This document shows positions 6,520 through 12,554 of a stretch of DNA of 12,554 nt, piece by piece. The stretch is from positions 1 through 12,554 of the forward strand of contig CAKTDK010000038.1 in the NCBI GenBank assembly GCA_934541205.1, in the 5' to 3' direction. A program made the translations under genes and the position numbers. Positions within the stretch are counted from its first letter, which is position 1, and each line of letters starts with the position of its first letter. Below the pieces are notes generated by a model that saw only the letters and a list, made by a program, of their open reading frames with translations, had not been told where the DNA came from and ran no database searches. Source of the stretch: an uncultured Eubacteriales bacterium (GTDB lineage: Bacteria; Bacillota; Clostridia; Oscillospirales; RGIG7773).

Positions 6520-7344
6520 ATGAAAATAAAGCTTATTGCATTTGATCTTGACAAAACTCTTCTTAATTCAAATTTAAATGTTACCTCTTATACAAAAGAA
6601 GTTTTTGAAGAGGCAGCTGAAAAAAATATCTTTACAGTTCCGGTAACAGGAAGAGTTTTTTCGGAAATTCCAAAATGCGTCACTGATATCAAAGGCATAA
6701 AATACATTATTTCTTCAAACGGAGCTTGCATAACGGATTTTATAAATAAATCAGTTATTTATAAAAATGTCATTCCTTTTGAAAAAACAAAAACAATAAT
6801 TGGTATCTTAAAGGATTTTGATAATTTTACGGAAATTTATTATAACGGAAAGCCATATTCATCTCACAAACAATGTTTATCTCTTGAAAAACACGGTTTT
6901 TCGGCAGAAGCTCTTGAACATTTTCGAAAAACTACCGTAAATACTGAAGATATATATGATTTTGTATTATCAAATTCTATATCTCCCGAAAAATTTTATA
7001 TAACTCCCGCCTCACAAAAAGTAAGAAAAGAGATAAAAACAGCTTTACAAGATATCCGCGATATAATTATTACAAGTTCAAATGAAACAAATCTTGAGAT
7101 AAACAACAAAGAAGCTTCAAAAGGAAATGCTATTCTCCATTTATGCAGTATTTTAAAAATCTCTATAGAAAATGTTATGACTATAGGAGATAATGAAAAT
7201 GATATTTCAATGCTTTCTTTACCCTGCCTTTCCGTAGCAATGTTAAATTCCGACGATGAAATTAAAAAAATATGCAATTATGTCACTTCTTCCAACGATG
7301 AAGACGGAGCCGCAAAAGCTGTTGAAAAATTTGTATTTAATTAA
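6520..7344 (+). CDS. Cof-type HAD-superfamily phosphatase
   Basis: All four HAD motifs are present in this 274-residue protein: nucleophile and acid D9-L-D11-K-T (motif I), T43-G-R in the position of motif II, with SSNGA 65-69 following, K201 (motif III) and GDNEND 223-228 (motif IV). The long cap between about 85 and 190 and the C-terminal GDNENDISML place it in the Cof/class IIB group, cytosolic Mg-dependent phosphatases of sugar phosphates, nucleotides or cofactors such as pyridoxal phosphate or flavin. The substrate cannot be read from sequence. The start follows AAAGGAAG with about 7-nt spacing. Pairing with a divergent aldose epimerase suggests sugar metabolism, which is inference. About 140 bp separate its stop from the two-way terminator. 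Confidence 0.9.
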   Translation: MKIKLIAFDLDKTLLNSNLNVTSYTKEVFEEAAEKNIFTVPVTGRVFSEIPKCVTDIKGIKYIISSNGACITDFINKSVIYKNVIPFEKTKTIIGILKDFDNFTEIYYNGKPYSSHKQCLSLEKHGFSAEALEHFRKTTVNTEDIYDFVLSNSISPEKFYITPASQKVRKEIKTALQDIRDIIITSSNETNLEINNKEASKGNAILHLCSILKISIENVMTIGDNENDISMLSLPCLSVAMLNSDDEIKKICNYVTSSNDEDGAAKAVEKFVFN

Positions 7345-7483
7345 AATATAATAAGCATTAAGAAAGTCTAAAGCCACTAAAAAGGCGCAAAAAAACTATA
7401 TCTATATTATTTTCCCCTTTTAAAAATGGAGAATATTTCTTATCTTACATTTCATATAAAGTTCTATTATTCTATTGCCGATA

Positions 7484-7519
7484 AAAACCGCTTACAGAAT
7501 TAATTCTGTAAGCGGTTTT
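7484..7519. terminator. Two-way rho-independent terminator (perfect 18-bp stem)
   Basis: AAAACCGCTTACAGAATT is followed directly by its exact reverse complement, with T-runs on both sides (TTTTAAATTTTT on plus, GGTTTTTAT on minus). It lies between the convergent HAD gene (ends 7344) and the exporter operon (ends 7526) and should stop both. In 7345-7483 I see no gene. Confidence 0.9.
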
Positions 7520-7525
7520 AAATTT

Positions 7526-9259
7526 TTATGATTTTTCAAACTGACTGTTATACAAATTATAATAAAAACCTTCCAAACTCATAAGTTCATCATGAGTTCC
7601 TTGTTCTATAATATCTCCGTTATTCATAACAAGAATTTTATCGGCGTCTTTAATTGTAGAAAGCCTATGAGCTATTATAAAGGAAGTCCTTCCTTCCATA
7701 AGAGCATTCATAGCTTTCTGAATAAGCACCTCTGTTCTTGTATCGACAGAACTTGTCGCCTCATCCAAAATAAGTATTTTCGGGTCTGAAAGAATAGCTC
7801 TGGCAATAGTCAAAAGCTGTTTTTGTCCCTGAGAAACATTTGACGCTTCTTCATTAAGCTCCATATTGTATCCGCCCGGAAGTGTTTTTATAAAATGATG
7901 AACATGAGCTGCTTTTGCAGCTTCTATTACCTGTTCATCGGTAGCATTAAGATTTCCGTATCTAATATTTTCTTTTATAGAACCGTTAAAAAGCCACGTA
8001 TCCTGTAAAACCATTCCCATAGTATCTCTGAGATCTTTACGCTTCATATCTTTAATGTCTATTCCGTCAATCAAAATAGCTCCCTGATCTACATCAAAAA
8101 ACCTCATAAGAAGCTTAACCATGGTTGTTTTTCCTGCTCCTGTAGGTCCTACTATAGCAACCTTTTGTCCCGGTTCCACAATAGTATTAAAATCATTTAT
8201 TATAGTCTGACCTTTTTCATACCCAAAATTAACATGAGCAAATATTACCTGACCTTTTACATCATCAATTTTTATAGGATTTTTACTTTCAGGAATTTCA
8301 TCTTCTTCATTCAAAAATTCAAATACACGCTCTGCTGCAGCCGCAGTCGCCTGCAAAGTATTAGATATGCTGGCTACCTGGCTTATCTGCTGATTAAACT
8401 GTTTTATATACTGCAAAAATGCTTGTATACCGCCTATTGTAATCATATTGCTCAGCGCAAGACGGCCTCCGAGAACACATACCGCAACGTATCCTATATT
8501 TCCTATAAAGTTTGTAACAGGCATCATAAGTCCTGATAAAAACTGGCTTTTCCAAGCGCTTTTATAAAGCTTTTCATTAATCTGTTCAAAAGCATTTATT
8601 GAATCATTTTCTTTATTAAAAGCTTTTATAACAGTATGACCACCGTACATTTCTTCTATATGACCGTTTATTTGGCCAAGATATTTTTGCTGGTTTTTAA
8701 AATGCTTTTGAGAAAAACCTACCACAATTCTTACAAGTATCAAAGATATAGGTATTACCAAAAGAGAAACGACTGTAAGTATCCAGCTTATTGAAAACAT
8801 CATTATAAGTATACCTATAACTCCGGTAAAAGCTGTTATAATCTGAGTAAGGCTTTGGCTTAAGCTTTGGCTTATGGTATCTACGTCATTTGTAATACGG
8901 GATAAAACATCACCTGTAGTCTGTCTGTGAAAATATCCCAAAGGCAGCCGATTAATTTTATGGGAAATATCACGCCTGAATTCATAGGTTATTTTTTGGG
9001 TAACTCCTGTCATAATAAATCCCTGAATATATGAAAGCAATCCTGAAGCAACATATATAATCAACGTAAAAATTAAGAATTTTCCTACTTCCGAAAGGTC
9101 AATCATAGGCCTTTCAGAAAAATCAGCATCCTGGATTGCCGCTTTCATAGCGTCATTTATATTATCCTTGTACTGCTCCGGAATCTGTTCAAGAATTATA
9201 TCCCCTGTAATTCCTGCCGGAAGAGAAGTTGTTCCTTCAGGCATTTTTTCCATAATCAT
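7526..9259 (-). CDS. ABC exporter half-transporter, canonical-site subunit (main fragment of a frameshifted gene)
   Basis: This is the larger part of a multidrug-type exporter subunit: transmembrane helices 2-6 (from about residue 60 to 300) and a full nucleotide-binding domain with Walker A GPTGAGKTT (371-379), Q-loop Q419, variant signature VSQGQ (475-479), Walker B ILILDE (495-500) with catalytic E500, and H-loop H531. Helix 1 and the Gly-rich tail are encoded in another frame at 9297-9530. The frame stays open upstream of ATG 9259 (DKIQEGVIQRQVYD), as expected for an interrupted gene. An AGGAGGGAG at 9291-9283 is too far from that ATG for good re-initiation. The intact protein would have about 670 residues and pair with the upstream subunit. 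As read, it is probably non-functional unless the shift is an error or is bypassed. Confidence 0.85.
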   Translation of the reverse strand: MIMEKMPEGTTSLPAGITGDIILEQIPEQYKDNINDAMKAAIQDADFSERPMIDLSEVGKFLIFTLIIYVASGLLSYIQGFIMTGVTQKITYEFRRDISHKINRLPLGYFHRQTTGDVLSRITNDVDTISQSLSQSLTQIITAFTGVIGILIMMFSISWILTVVSLLVIPISLILVRIVVGFSQKHFKNQQKYLGQINGHIEEMYGGHTVIKAFNKENDSINAFEQINEKLYKSAWKSQFLSGLMMPVTNFIGNIGYVAVCVLGGRLALSNMITIGGIQAFLQYIKQFNQQISQVASISNTLQATAAAAERVFEFLNEEDEIPESKNPIKIDDVKGQVIFAHVNFGYEKGQTIINDFNTIVEPGQKVAIVGPTGAGKTTMVKLLMRFFDVDQGAILIDGIDIKDMKRKDLRDTMGMVLQDTWLFNGSIKENIRYGNLNATDEQVIEAAKAAHVHHFIKTLPGGYNMELNEEASNVSQGQKQLLTIARAILSDPKILILDEATSSVDTRTEVLIQKAMNALMEGRTSFIIAHRLSTIKDADKILVMNNGDIIEQGTHDELMSLEGFYYNLYNSQFEKS

Positions 9260-9296
9260 ATCATATACCTGACGCTGAATTACTCCCTCCTGGATT

Positions 9297-9530
9297 TTAT
9301 CTGTAGCTTACTTTAGGTCCTATAACAACAAGAACGGTACTTAAAAATGCAAAAAGCATAACTATTATAAAATGAGGAATAAACTTTTTCAGATGCTTTA
9401 TCAAACTGACCATAGTACCTTTAAAATTCTTTGATTTTTCCCCCATCATACCATGAGGTCCGCCCGGTCCGCCTCCCGGACCTCCCATAGGACCTCTTCT
9501 ATGAGGAGCTGACTGTTTCTGTTCACTCAT
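9297..9530 (-). pseudogene. N-terminal fragment of the frameshifted ABC exporter subunit
   Basis: The 77 residues comprise the Gly/Pro-rich tail typical of this exporter branch (GPMGGPGGGPGG, 13-24), a short basic region, and the first transmembrane helix (about 52-71) ending in VIGPKV. The frame then reads SYR and stops. Close relatives continue GPK-x-x-(x)-KAT, and here ATDKIQEG appears in the next frame, so 2 (or 5, or 8) bases appear to be missing at about 9305-9312. ATG 9530 is well placed: AAAGGAGG at 9545-9538, and an ATGA overlap of 4 bp with the stop of the preceding subunit. That shows translational coupling and confirms this is the true start of the second subunit. Confidence 0.8.
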
Positions 9531-11260
9531 GCCAATTCCTCCTTTGATAACTGTGAATATGCTATCTCTCTGTAAACTTCACAATTTTTCATAAGTTCAT
9601 CGTGAGTTCCTTTTCCTACAATTCTTCCTTCATCCAATACTACTATTTGTTCCGCATTCATAATAGTACTTATTCTCTGCGCAACTATAAGAATTGTCGC
9701 ATCATCAATGTTTTCTTTTAAAGCCTTTCTAAGCGCGGCGTCCGTCTTAAAATCAAGAGCCGAAAAACTATCGTCAAATATAAAAAATTCCGGTTTTTTT
9801 GCAAGAGCTCTCGCAATAGAAAGTCTTTGTTTCTGACCGCCCGAAACGTTTCCTCCTCCTTGAGCAATAGGAGTGTCGTATCCTTCTTCTTTAGTATTTA
9901 TAAATTCCTCTGCCTGGGCAATTTCAGCAGCTTTCATTGCATCTTCTCTCGAAATATTTTCAGGATCCGCATAAGCTATATTGCTTTCTATAGTACCGGA
10001 AAAAAGGACTCCCTTTTGAGGAATATATCCTATTTTGTTTCTTAATTTCTTTATATCCGCATTTTTTACATTTACACCGTCAACATATATTTCCCCCTGG
10101 GTAACATCATAAAAACGGGGAATAAGATTTATAAGGGTTGATTTTCCGCTGCCTGTACTTCCTATAAAAGCAGTAGTTTCGCCTTTTTTTGTTGAAAAGG
10201 TAATGTTATGTAAAACCGGTTCATCAGCTCCGGGATAAGAAAAGGTAACATCACGAAATTCGATTATACCTTTGTTTGCTTCACTGAAAGGAACAGGATT
10301 TGCGGGATTTTTTATCGTTATATCAGTATTTAATATCTCTTTTATTCTTTTATAAGAAACAACTGCACGAGGTATCATAATAAATGACATGGAAACAAAT
10401 AAAAATGACATAATAATATGCATTGCGTATTGAATAAATGACATCATTTTACCTATTTCCAAATTACCGGTATTTATCATATCGGAACCAAAATACATTA
10501 CCGCAACAGTAGTTCCGTTCATAACAAGAGTCATAATAGGCATCATCAAAACCATAAGACGGTTTACAAATAAATTTACTTTGGTTAAATCTTTATTAGC
10601 CTTGTCAAAACGTTCTTCTTCATGTTTCTCGGTATTGAAAGCTCTTATTACCATCATTCCAGTAAGATTTTCACGGGTAATTAAATTTACCTTATCAATA
10701 AGTTTCTGTACTATTTTAAATTTCGGAAAAGCTACCAAAAACATAAAAACTATAAATACAAGCATTACAGCAACAGCAACAGCAATAACCCAAGAAAGTT
10801 CAGGCGAAGTTTGAAGAGCCATTATTACTCCTCCAATTCCCATTATGGGAGCAAAACTAACTATCTTTAACAGCATAGTTAAAAACATCTGCACCTGCTG
10901 AATATCATTTGTTGTTCTTGTAATAAGCGAAGCTGTTCCAAACTTATCAAATTCCGAATGAGAAAATTTTTCTACTTTTCTGAAAACATCATCTCTTAAA
11001 TTTGATGCAACTCCTGAGCCTACAACAGAAGATGTAAGACTTGAAAGTATTGTTACCACAGCAATAAGTAAAGCCAGAAGCAGCATTTTTATACCTATGC
11101 TTATCATAACGCTTTGATCGCCCGTAACAATTCCTTTATCCACTATATCCGCCATATAATTTGGCAGCTTCAAATCAGAAATTGCCTGTATAAATAATAA
11201 AACAATAGAAATTACAGCAAGAGGGATATACTTATAATATTTCTTCTTTGAATTATTCAT
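9527..11260 (-). CDS. ABC exporter half-transporter, degenerate-site subunit
   Basis: The 577-residue subunit has six transmembrane helices (about 12-28, 55-80, 130-150, 155-178, 235-258, 275-297) and a nucleotide-binding domain: Walker A GSTGSGKST (367-375), Q-loop Q415, canonical signature VSGGQ (472-476), Walker B FFIFDD (492-497) and switch region AQRIST (527-532). The catalytic Glu after Walker B is Asp (D497) and the switch His is Gln (Q528). This is the pattern of the degenerate site in heterodimeric exporters such as TM287/288, whose partner carries Glu and His. Substrates are probably drugs or amphiphiles. The start has AAAGGA about 8 nt upstream. The gene follows the MarR gene by 33 bp without a terminator and overlaps the partner gene by 4 bp. 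Confidence 0.92.
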   Translation of the reverse strand: MNNSKKKYYKYIPLAVISIVLLFIQAISDLKLPNYMADIVDKGIVTGDQSVMISIGIKMLLLALLIAVVTILSSLTSSVVGSGVASNLRDDVFRKVEKFSHSEFDKFGTASLITRTTNDIQQVQMFLTMLLKIVSFAPIMGIGGVIMALQTSPELSWVIAVAVAVMLVFIVFMFLVAFPKFKIVQKLIDKVNLITRENLTGMMVIRAFNTEKHEEERFDKANKDLTKVNLFVNRLMVLMMPIMTLVMNGTTVAVMYFGSDMINTGNLEIGKMMSFIQYAMHIIMSFLFVSMSFIMIPRAVVSYKRIKEILNTDITIKNPANPVPFSEANKGIIEFRDVTFSYPGADEPVLHNITFSTKKGETTAFIGSTGSGKSTLINLIPRFYDVTQGEIYVDGVNVKNADIKKLRNKIGYIPQKGVLFSGTIESNIAYADPENISREDAMKAAEIAQAEEFINTKEEGYDTPIAQGGGNVSGGQKQRLSIARALAKKPEFFIFDDSFSALDFKTDAALRKALKENIDDATILIVAQRISTIMNAEQIVVLDEGRIVGKGTHDELMKNCEVYREIAYSQLSKEELA

Positions 11261-11293
11261 TAAATCATTCCTTTCATTTTTTTTAAACGTAGT

Positions 11294-11734
11294 TTAATTA
11301 TAGTATCTGTTTAATATATTTATTACTTTATTTGAAAGCTCCAGCAATTTTTCTGTATCGTCTTTTCCAAGACTTTCTACTATATGACAAAGTTCTTCTT
11401 CTCGCCGCTGTTTTTCTTCAACAACGCATTTTCGGCCTTTCTCAGTAAGGCTTATTACAAATTTTCTTCTGTCTTTTTTATCTAAGGTTCTTTTTATATA
11501 TCCTTTTTCCTCAAGAGAATTAAGAGATGTAGTAACTGTAGGACGTTTTACATTAATTCTCTCGCTTATTATAGAAGGAGTTGCCTCACAATTTTCTTCA
11601 ATAAGATCGTCTATACAAAAAAGAATTCCCTTTTCTCCACCGAAAAATCTGTTTTTTTGAATTTGTTTCATTCTTATTTTATGGGATAATTTCATCATTT
11701 TGCTAAATTCTTTTACAAGCTCATCTTTATTCAT
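11294..11734 (-). CDS. MarR-family transcriptional regulator
   Basis: A 146-residue protein of normal MarR length. Helix-rich ends for dimerisation flank a winged helix-turn-helix: ATPSIISERINVKRPTVTTS (51-70), LNSLEEKGYIKRT (71-83) and the wing DKKDRRKFVISLTEKG (85-100), with the DxRxxxxxLT wing pattern typical of the family. MarR proteins usually repress their own operon and a transporter, and release DNA on binding a small aromatic or cationic ligand. Here it is the first gene of an operon with both exporter halves. Start ATG 11734 is supported by AAGGTGG about 5 nt upstream. Inverted repeats overlap its promoter region and are the likely self-regulation site. Two Cys residues (C40, C49) lie near the helix-turn-helix, and two more (C103, C116) in the C-terminal part. 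Confidence 0.93.
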   Translation of the reverse strand: MNKDELVKEFSKMMKLSHKIRMKQIQKNRFFGGEKGILFCIDDLIEENCEATPSIISERINVKRPTVTTSLNSLEEKGYIKRTLDKKDRRKFVISLTEKGRKCVVEEKQRREEELCHIVESLGKDDTEKLLELSNKVINILNRYYN

Positions 11735-11746
11735 ACTACCACCTTC

Positions 11747-11785
11747 ATTAATTAGTATACCTAATTATATTATATACTAATTAAT
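11747..11785 (-). promoter_or_regulatory. Probable MarR operator overlapping the exporter operon promoter
   Basis: The tightest symmetry is TAATTAG (11749-11755), TATAC, CTAATTA (11761-11767), a 19-bp site of the size MarR dimers bind. A third half-site CTAATTA lies at 11777-11783. Viewed more widely, ATTAATTAGTATA (11747-11759) and its exact inverse (11773-11785) flank the site. Two minus-strand TATAAT boxes (11774-11769 and 11769-11764) lie between, so binding would cover the -10. No strong -35 is visible; TTAGCA at 11795-11790 is the best guess. Confidence 0.6.
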
Positions 11786-12376
11786 ATATTGCTAAAAAAG
11801 TATTAAGTTTTTATTAAAACTTTCTCAAAAAAATAACATCTCTAATAACATATCGAATTGTCTTTTAATAACTACCTTTACAAATATCTTATCAACTATT
11901 AATGGAACATTCCATATATTTTTATTACCACGGTATATAATACTTCTTACATAATTTTACGCTTCTTACCGTTATTTCGAATTTTCCATATCGTTCTCAT
12001 ATCTTTTCTACATTCCTATACCCTCTTGTCGTTTTAACTTTCTGTTATAATTACAAATATTTTCACCATGTCATTTTATATACCTCCATAATATTATCCA
12101 GATACTGCTTTATAATATTTTAATCCTCTTATTGTCATTCCAAATTTCTATACTATTATTCTGAACATTCCCTCATATCATTCCGAATTTCTATACTGTC
12201 ATTCTGAACGTTCCCCCCATATTATTCCGAAAGAATGTGAAGAATCTTTTCTCTGATTCTTATGAAATTATTCGTATTCATTGCCTTTTTTAAATTATTC
12301 AGCTGCTGACCTATTTGAAAATTATTATACTAAATTGAGCAAGACAAAAGCGTTTTTATATATTTTTTCTTTTATC
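11786..12376. other. Non-coding stretch of about 590 bp with decayed repeats
   Basis: I find no convincing gene on either strand. It is AT-rich, purine-rich on the minus strand and full of short related phrases (ATTCCGAATTT, TATACTGTCATTCTGAAC, and weaker versions near 11970-12020). A strong ribosome binding site plus ATG occurs at 12087-12072 on the minus strand but meets a stop after three codons. The best-preserved repeat units are listed separately. Confidence 0.6.
12135..12261. repeat. Tandem 43-44 bp repeat units, REP-like, ending in a small hairpin
   Basis: Unit 1 (12135-12177) and unit 2 (12178-12221) both read TCATTCC.AATTTCTATACT and then .TTCTGAAC.TTCC, differing by five transitions and one extra C. 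A third, partial unit starts at 12222 and runs into GAATGTGAAGAATC. AAGAATC (12240-12246) then pairs with GATTCTT (12255-12261). GTCATTCTGAAC...GAAGAATC resembles, from memory, dispersed intergenic repeats seen in many genomes. Confidence 0.6.
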
Positions 12377-12553
12377 TCATTTTTCACCAATGGCAAAAAA
12401 AGATTTTTCTTCATCACTAACTCTTCTCGTCAATAACATTAAAATATTCCCTTTCTTTTTCTCTGCCTTTTCTCCTCCTTTTATTGTTATTCCTGTTTTC
12501 TGCAATATCTTTCCAAACAAAACATATAGTTCTTGCTGATTACAAAAAATTTT
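12377..12553 (-). CDS. Possible C-terminal end of an unidentified gene entering from the right edge
   Basis: On the minus strand the frame is open from the right edge for 58 codons to a TGA at 12379-12377. The visible part is basic and helix-like (NQQELYVLFGKILQKTG, a Lys/Glu-rich middle, then TRRVSDEEKSFFAIGEK). Purine-rich codons fit a coding strand, but there is no recognisable motif, no terminator follows, and Lys-rich reading frames arise easily in AT-rich DNA. An internal ATG (preceded by AAAGGG) would give only about 20 residues. Confidence 0.35.
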   Translation of the reverse strand, partial: KIFCNQQELYVLFGKILQKTGITIKGGEKAEKKKGNILMLLTRRVSDEEKSFFAIGEK

Positions 12554-12554
12554 C

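Noticed and set aside
6996..7277. Minus-strand frame of 93 codons inside the HAD gene
   Set aside because: It is antisense to the region encoding HAD motifs III and IV, has no ribosome binding site and no motif.
9259..9300. Independent start of the second exporter piece using AGGAGGGAG at 9291-9283
   Set aside because: The ATG at 9259 is 23 nt away, too far for normal initiation, and the family sequence continues upstream of it in frame. A frameshift explains the layout better.
9290..9320. Programmed ribosomal frameshift in the exporter gene
   Set aside because: No slippery heptamer and no convincing upstream stimulatory Shine-Dalgarno or downstream structure; exporter subunits of this family are not known to use one.
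7592..10814. Plus-strand frames of 65-123 codons inside the ABC genes
   Set aside because: All are antisense to conserved transporter domains and look like mirror frames of hydrophobic and charged stretches.
11283..11297. TTAAAC-GTA-GTTTAA symmetry between the MarR and exporter genes
   Set aside because: Short and AT-rich, and it overlaps a stop codon. It differs from the TAATTAG operator half-sites, so it is probably chance.
11805..11822. AAGTTTT-TATT-AAAACTT hairpin upstream of the MarR gene
   Set aside because: A 7-bp stem with one GC pair and no T-run of terminator type; not supported as a terminator or regulatory RNA.
1..12554. CRISPR array, tRNA, rRNA, riboswitch or insertion sequence
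   Set aside because: No regularly spaced direct repeats with unique spacers, no tRNA cloverleaf, no recognised riboswitch core, and no transposase were seen on either strand.

Overview
The window looks like chromosome of a low-GC Gram-positive bacterium, most likely an anaerobic, gut-type member of the Clostridia. The evidence is strong AGGAGG-type ribosome binding sites, AT-rich codon use (AAA, ATA, TTA, GAA), TTGACA/TATAAT-like promoters, hairpin-plus-T terminators, and families typical of that group. I see no phage genes, transposase, CRISPR array, tRNA or rRNA.

Left part (1-3841, all minus strand). A large secreted protein, cut off by the left edge, carries an ADP-ribosylglycohydrolase-type domain followed by a PKD domain, a discoidin-like domain and a linker. 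Upstream of it, and separated by a terminator, lie a small two-helix membrane protein with a possible PH-like soluble domain and a YfcE-type metallophosphoesterase.

Middle part (3842-7520). A divergent promoter region at 3879-3929, in which the two -35 boxes occupy the same 7 bp, drives the phosphoesterase leftwards and a three-gene operon of small unrecognised proteins rightwards (3954-5422). That operon ends in a 132-bp imperfect palindrome with perfect 17-bp tips, which also abuts the end of a convergent aldose 1-epimerase-like gene (5565-6440). A Cof-type HAD phosphatase (6520-7344) is transcribed divergently from the epimerase. A perfect 36-bp palindrome then acts as a two-way terminator.

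Right part (7521-11785, minus strand). This is a MarR regulator followed by a heterodimeric ABC multidrug-type exporter. The first half-transporter carries the degenerate ATPase site (Asp for the catalytic Glu, Gln for the switch His). The second carries the canonical Glu and His but is broken by a frameshift near 9300-9310, leaving a 77-residue N-terminal piece and a 577-residue main piece. Inverted repeats over the regulator promoter look like its operator.

Right edge (11786-12554). About 590 bp without a convincing gene contains decayed tandem repeats of about 43-44 bp that resemble dispersed intergenic repeats, and a possible relic of a gene start. The C-terminal end of a minus-strand reading frame may enter from the right edge.

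The items most worth a second look are the small-protein operon with its shared -35 divergent promoter, the long palindrome behind it, and the frameshifted exporter subunit.
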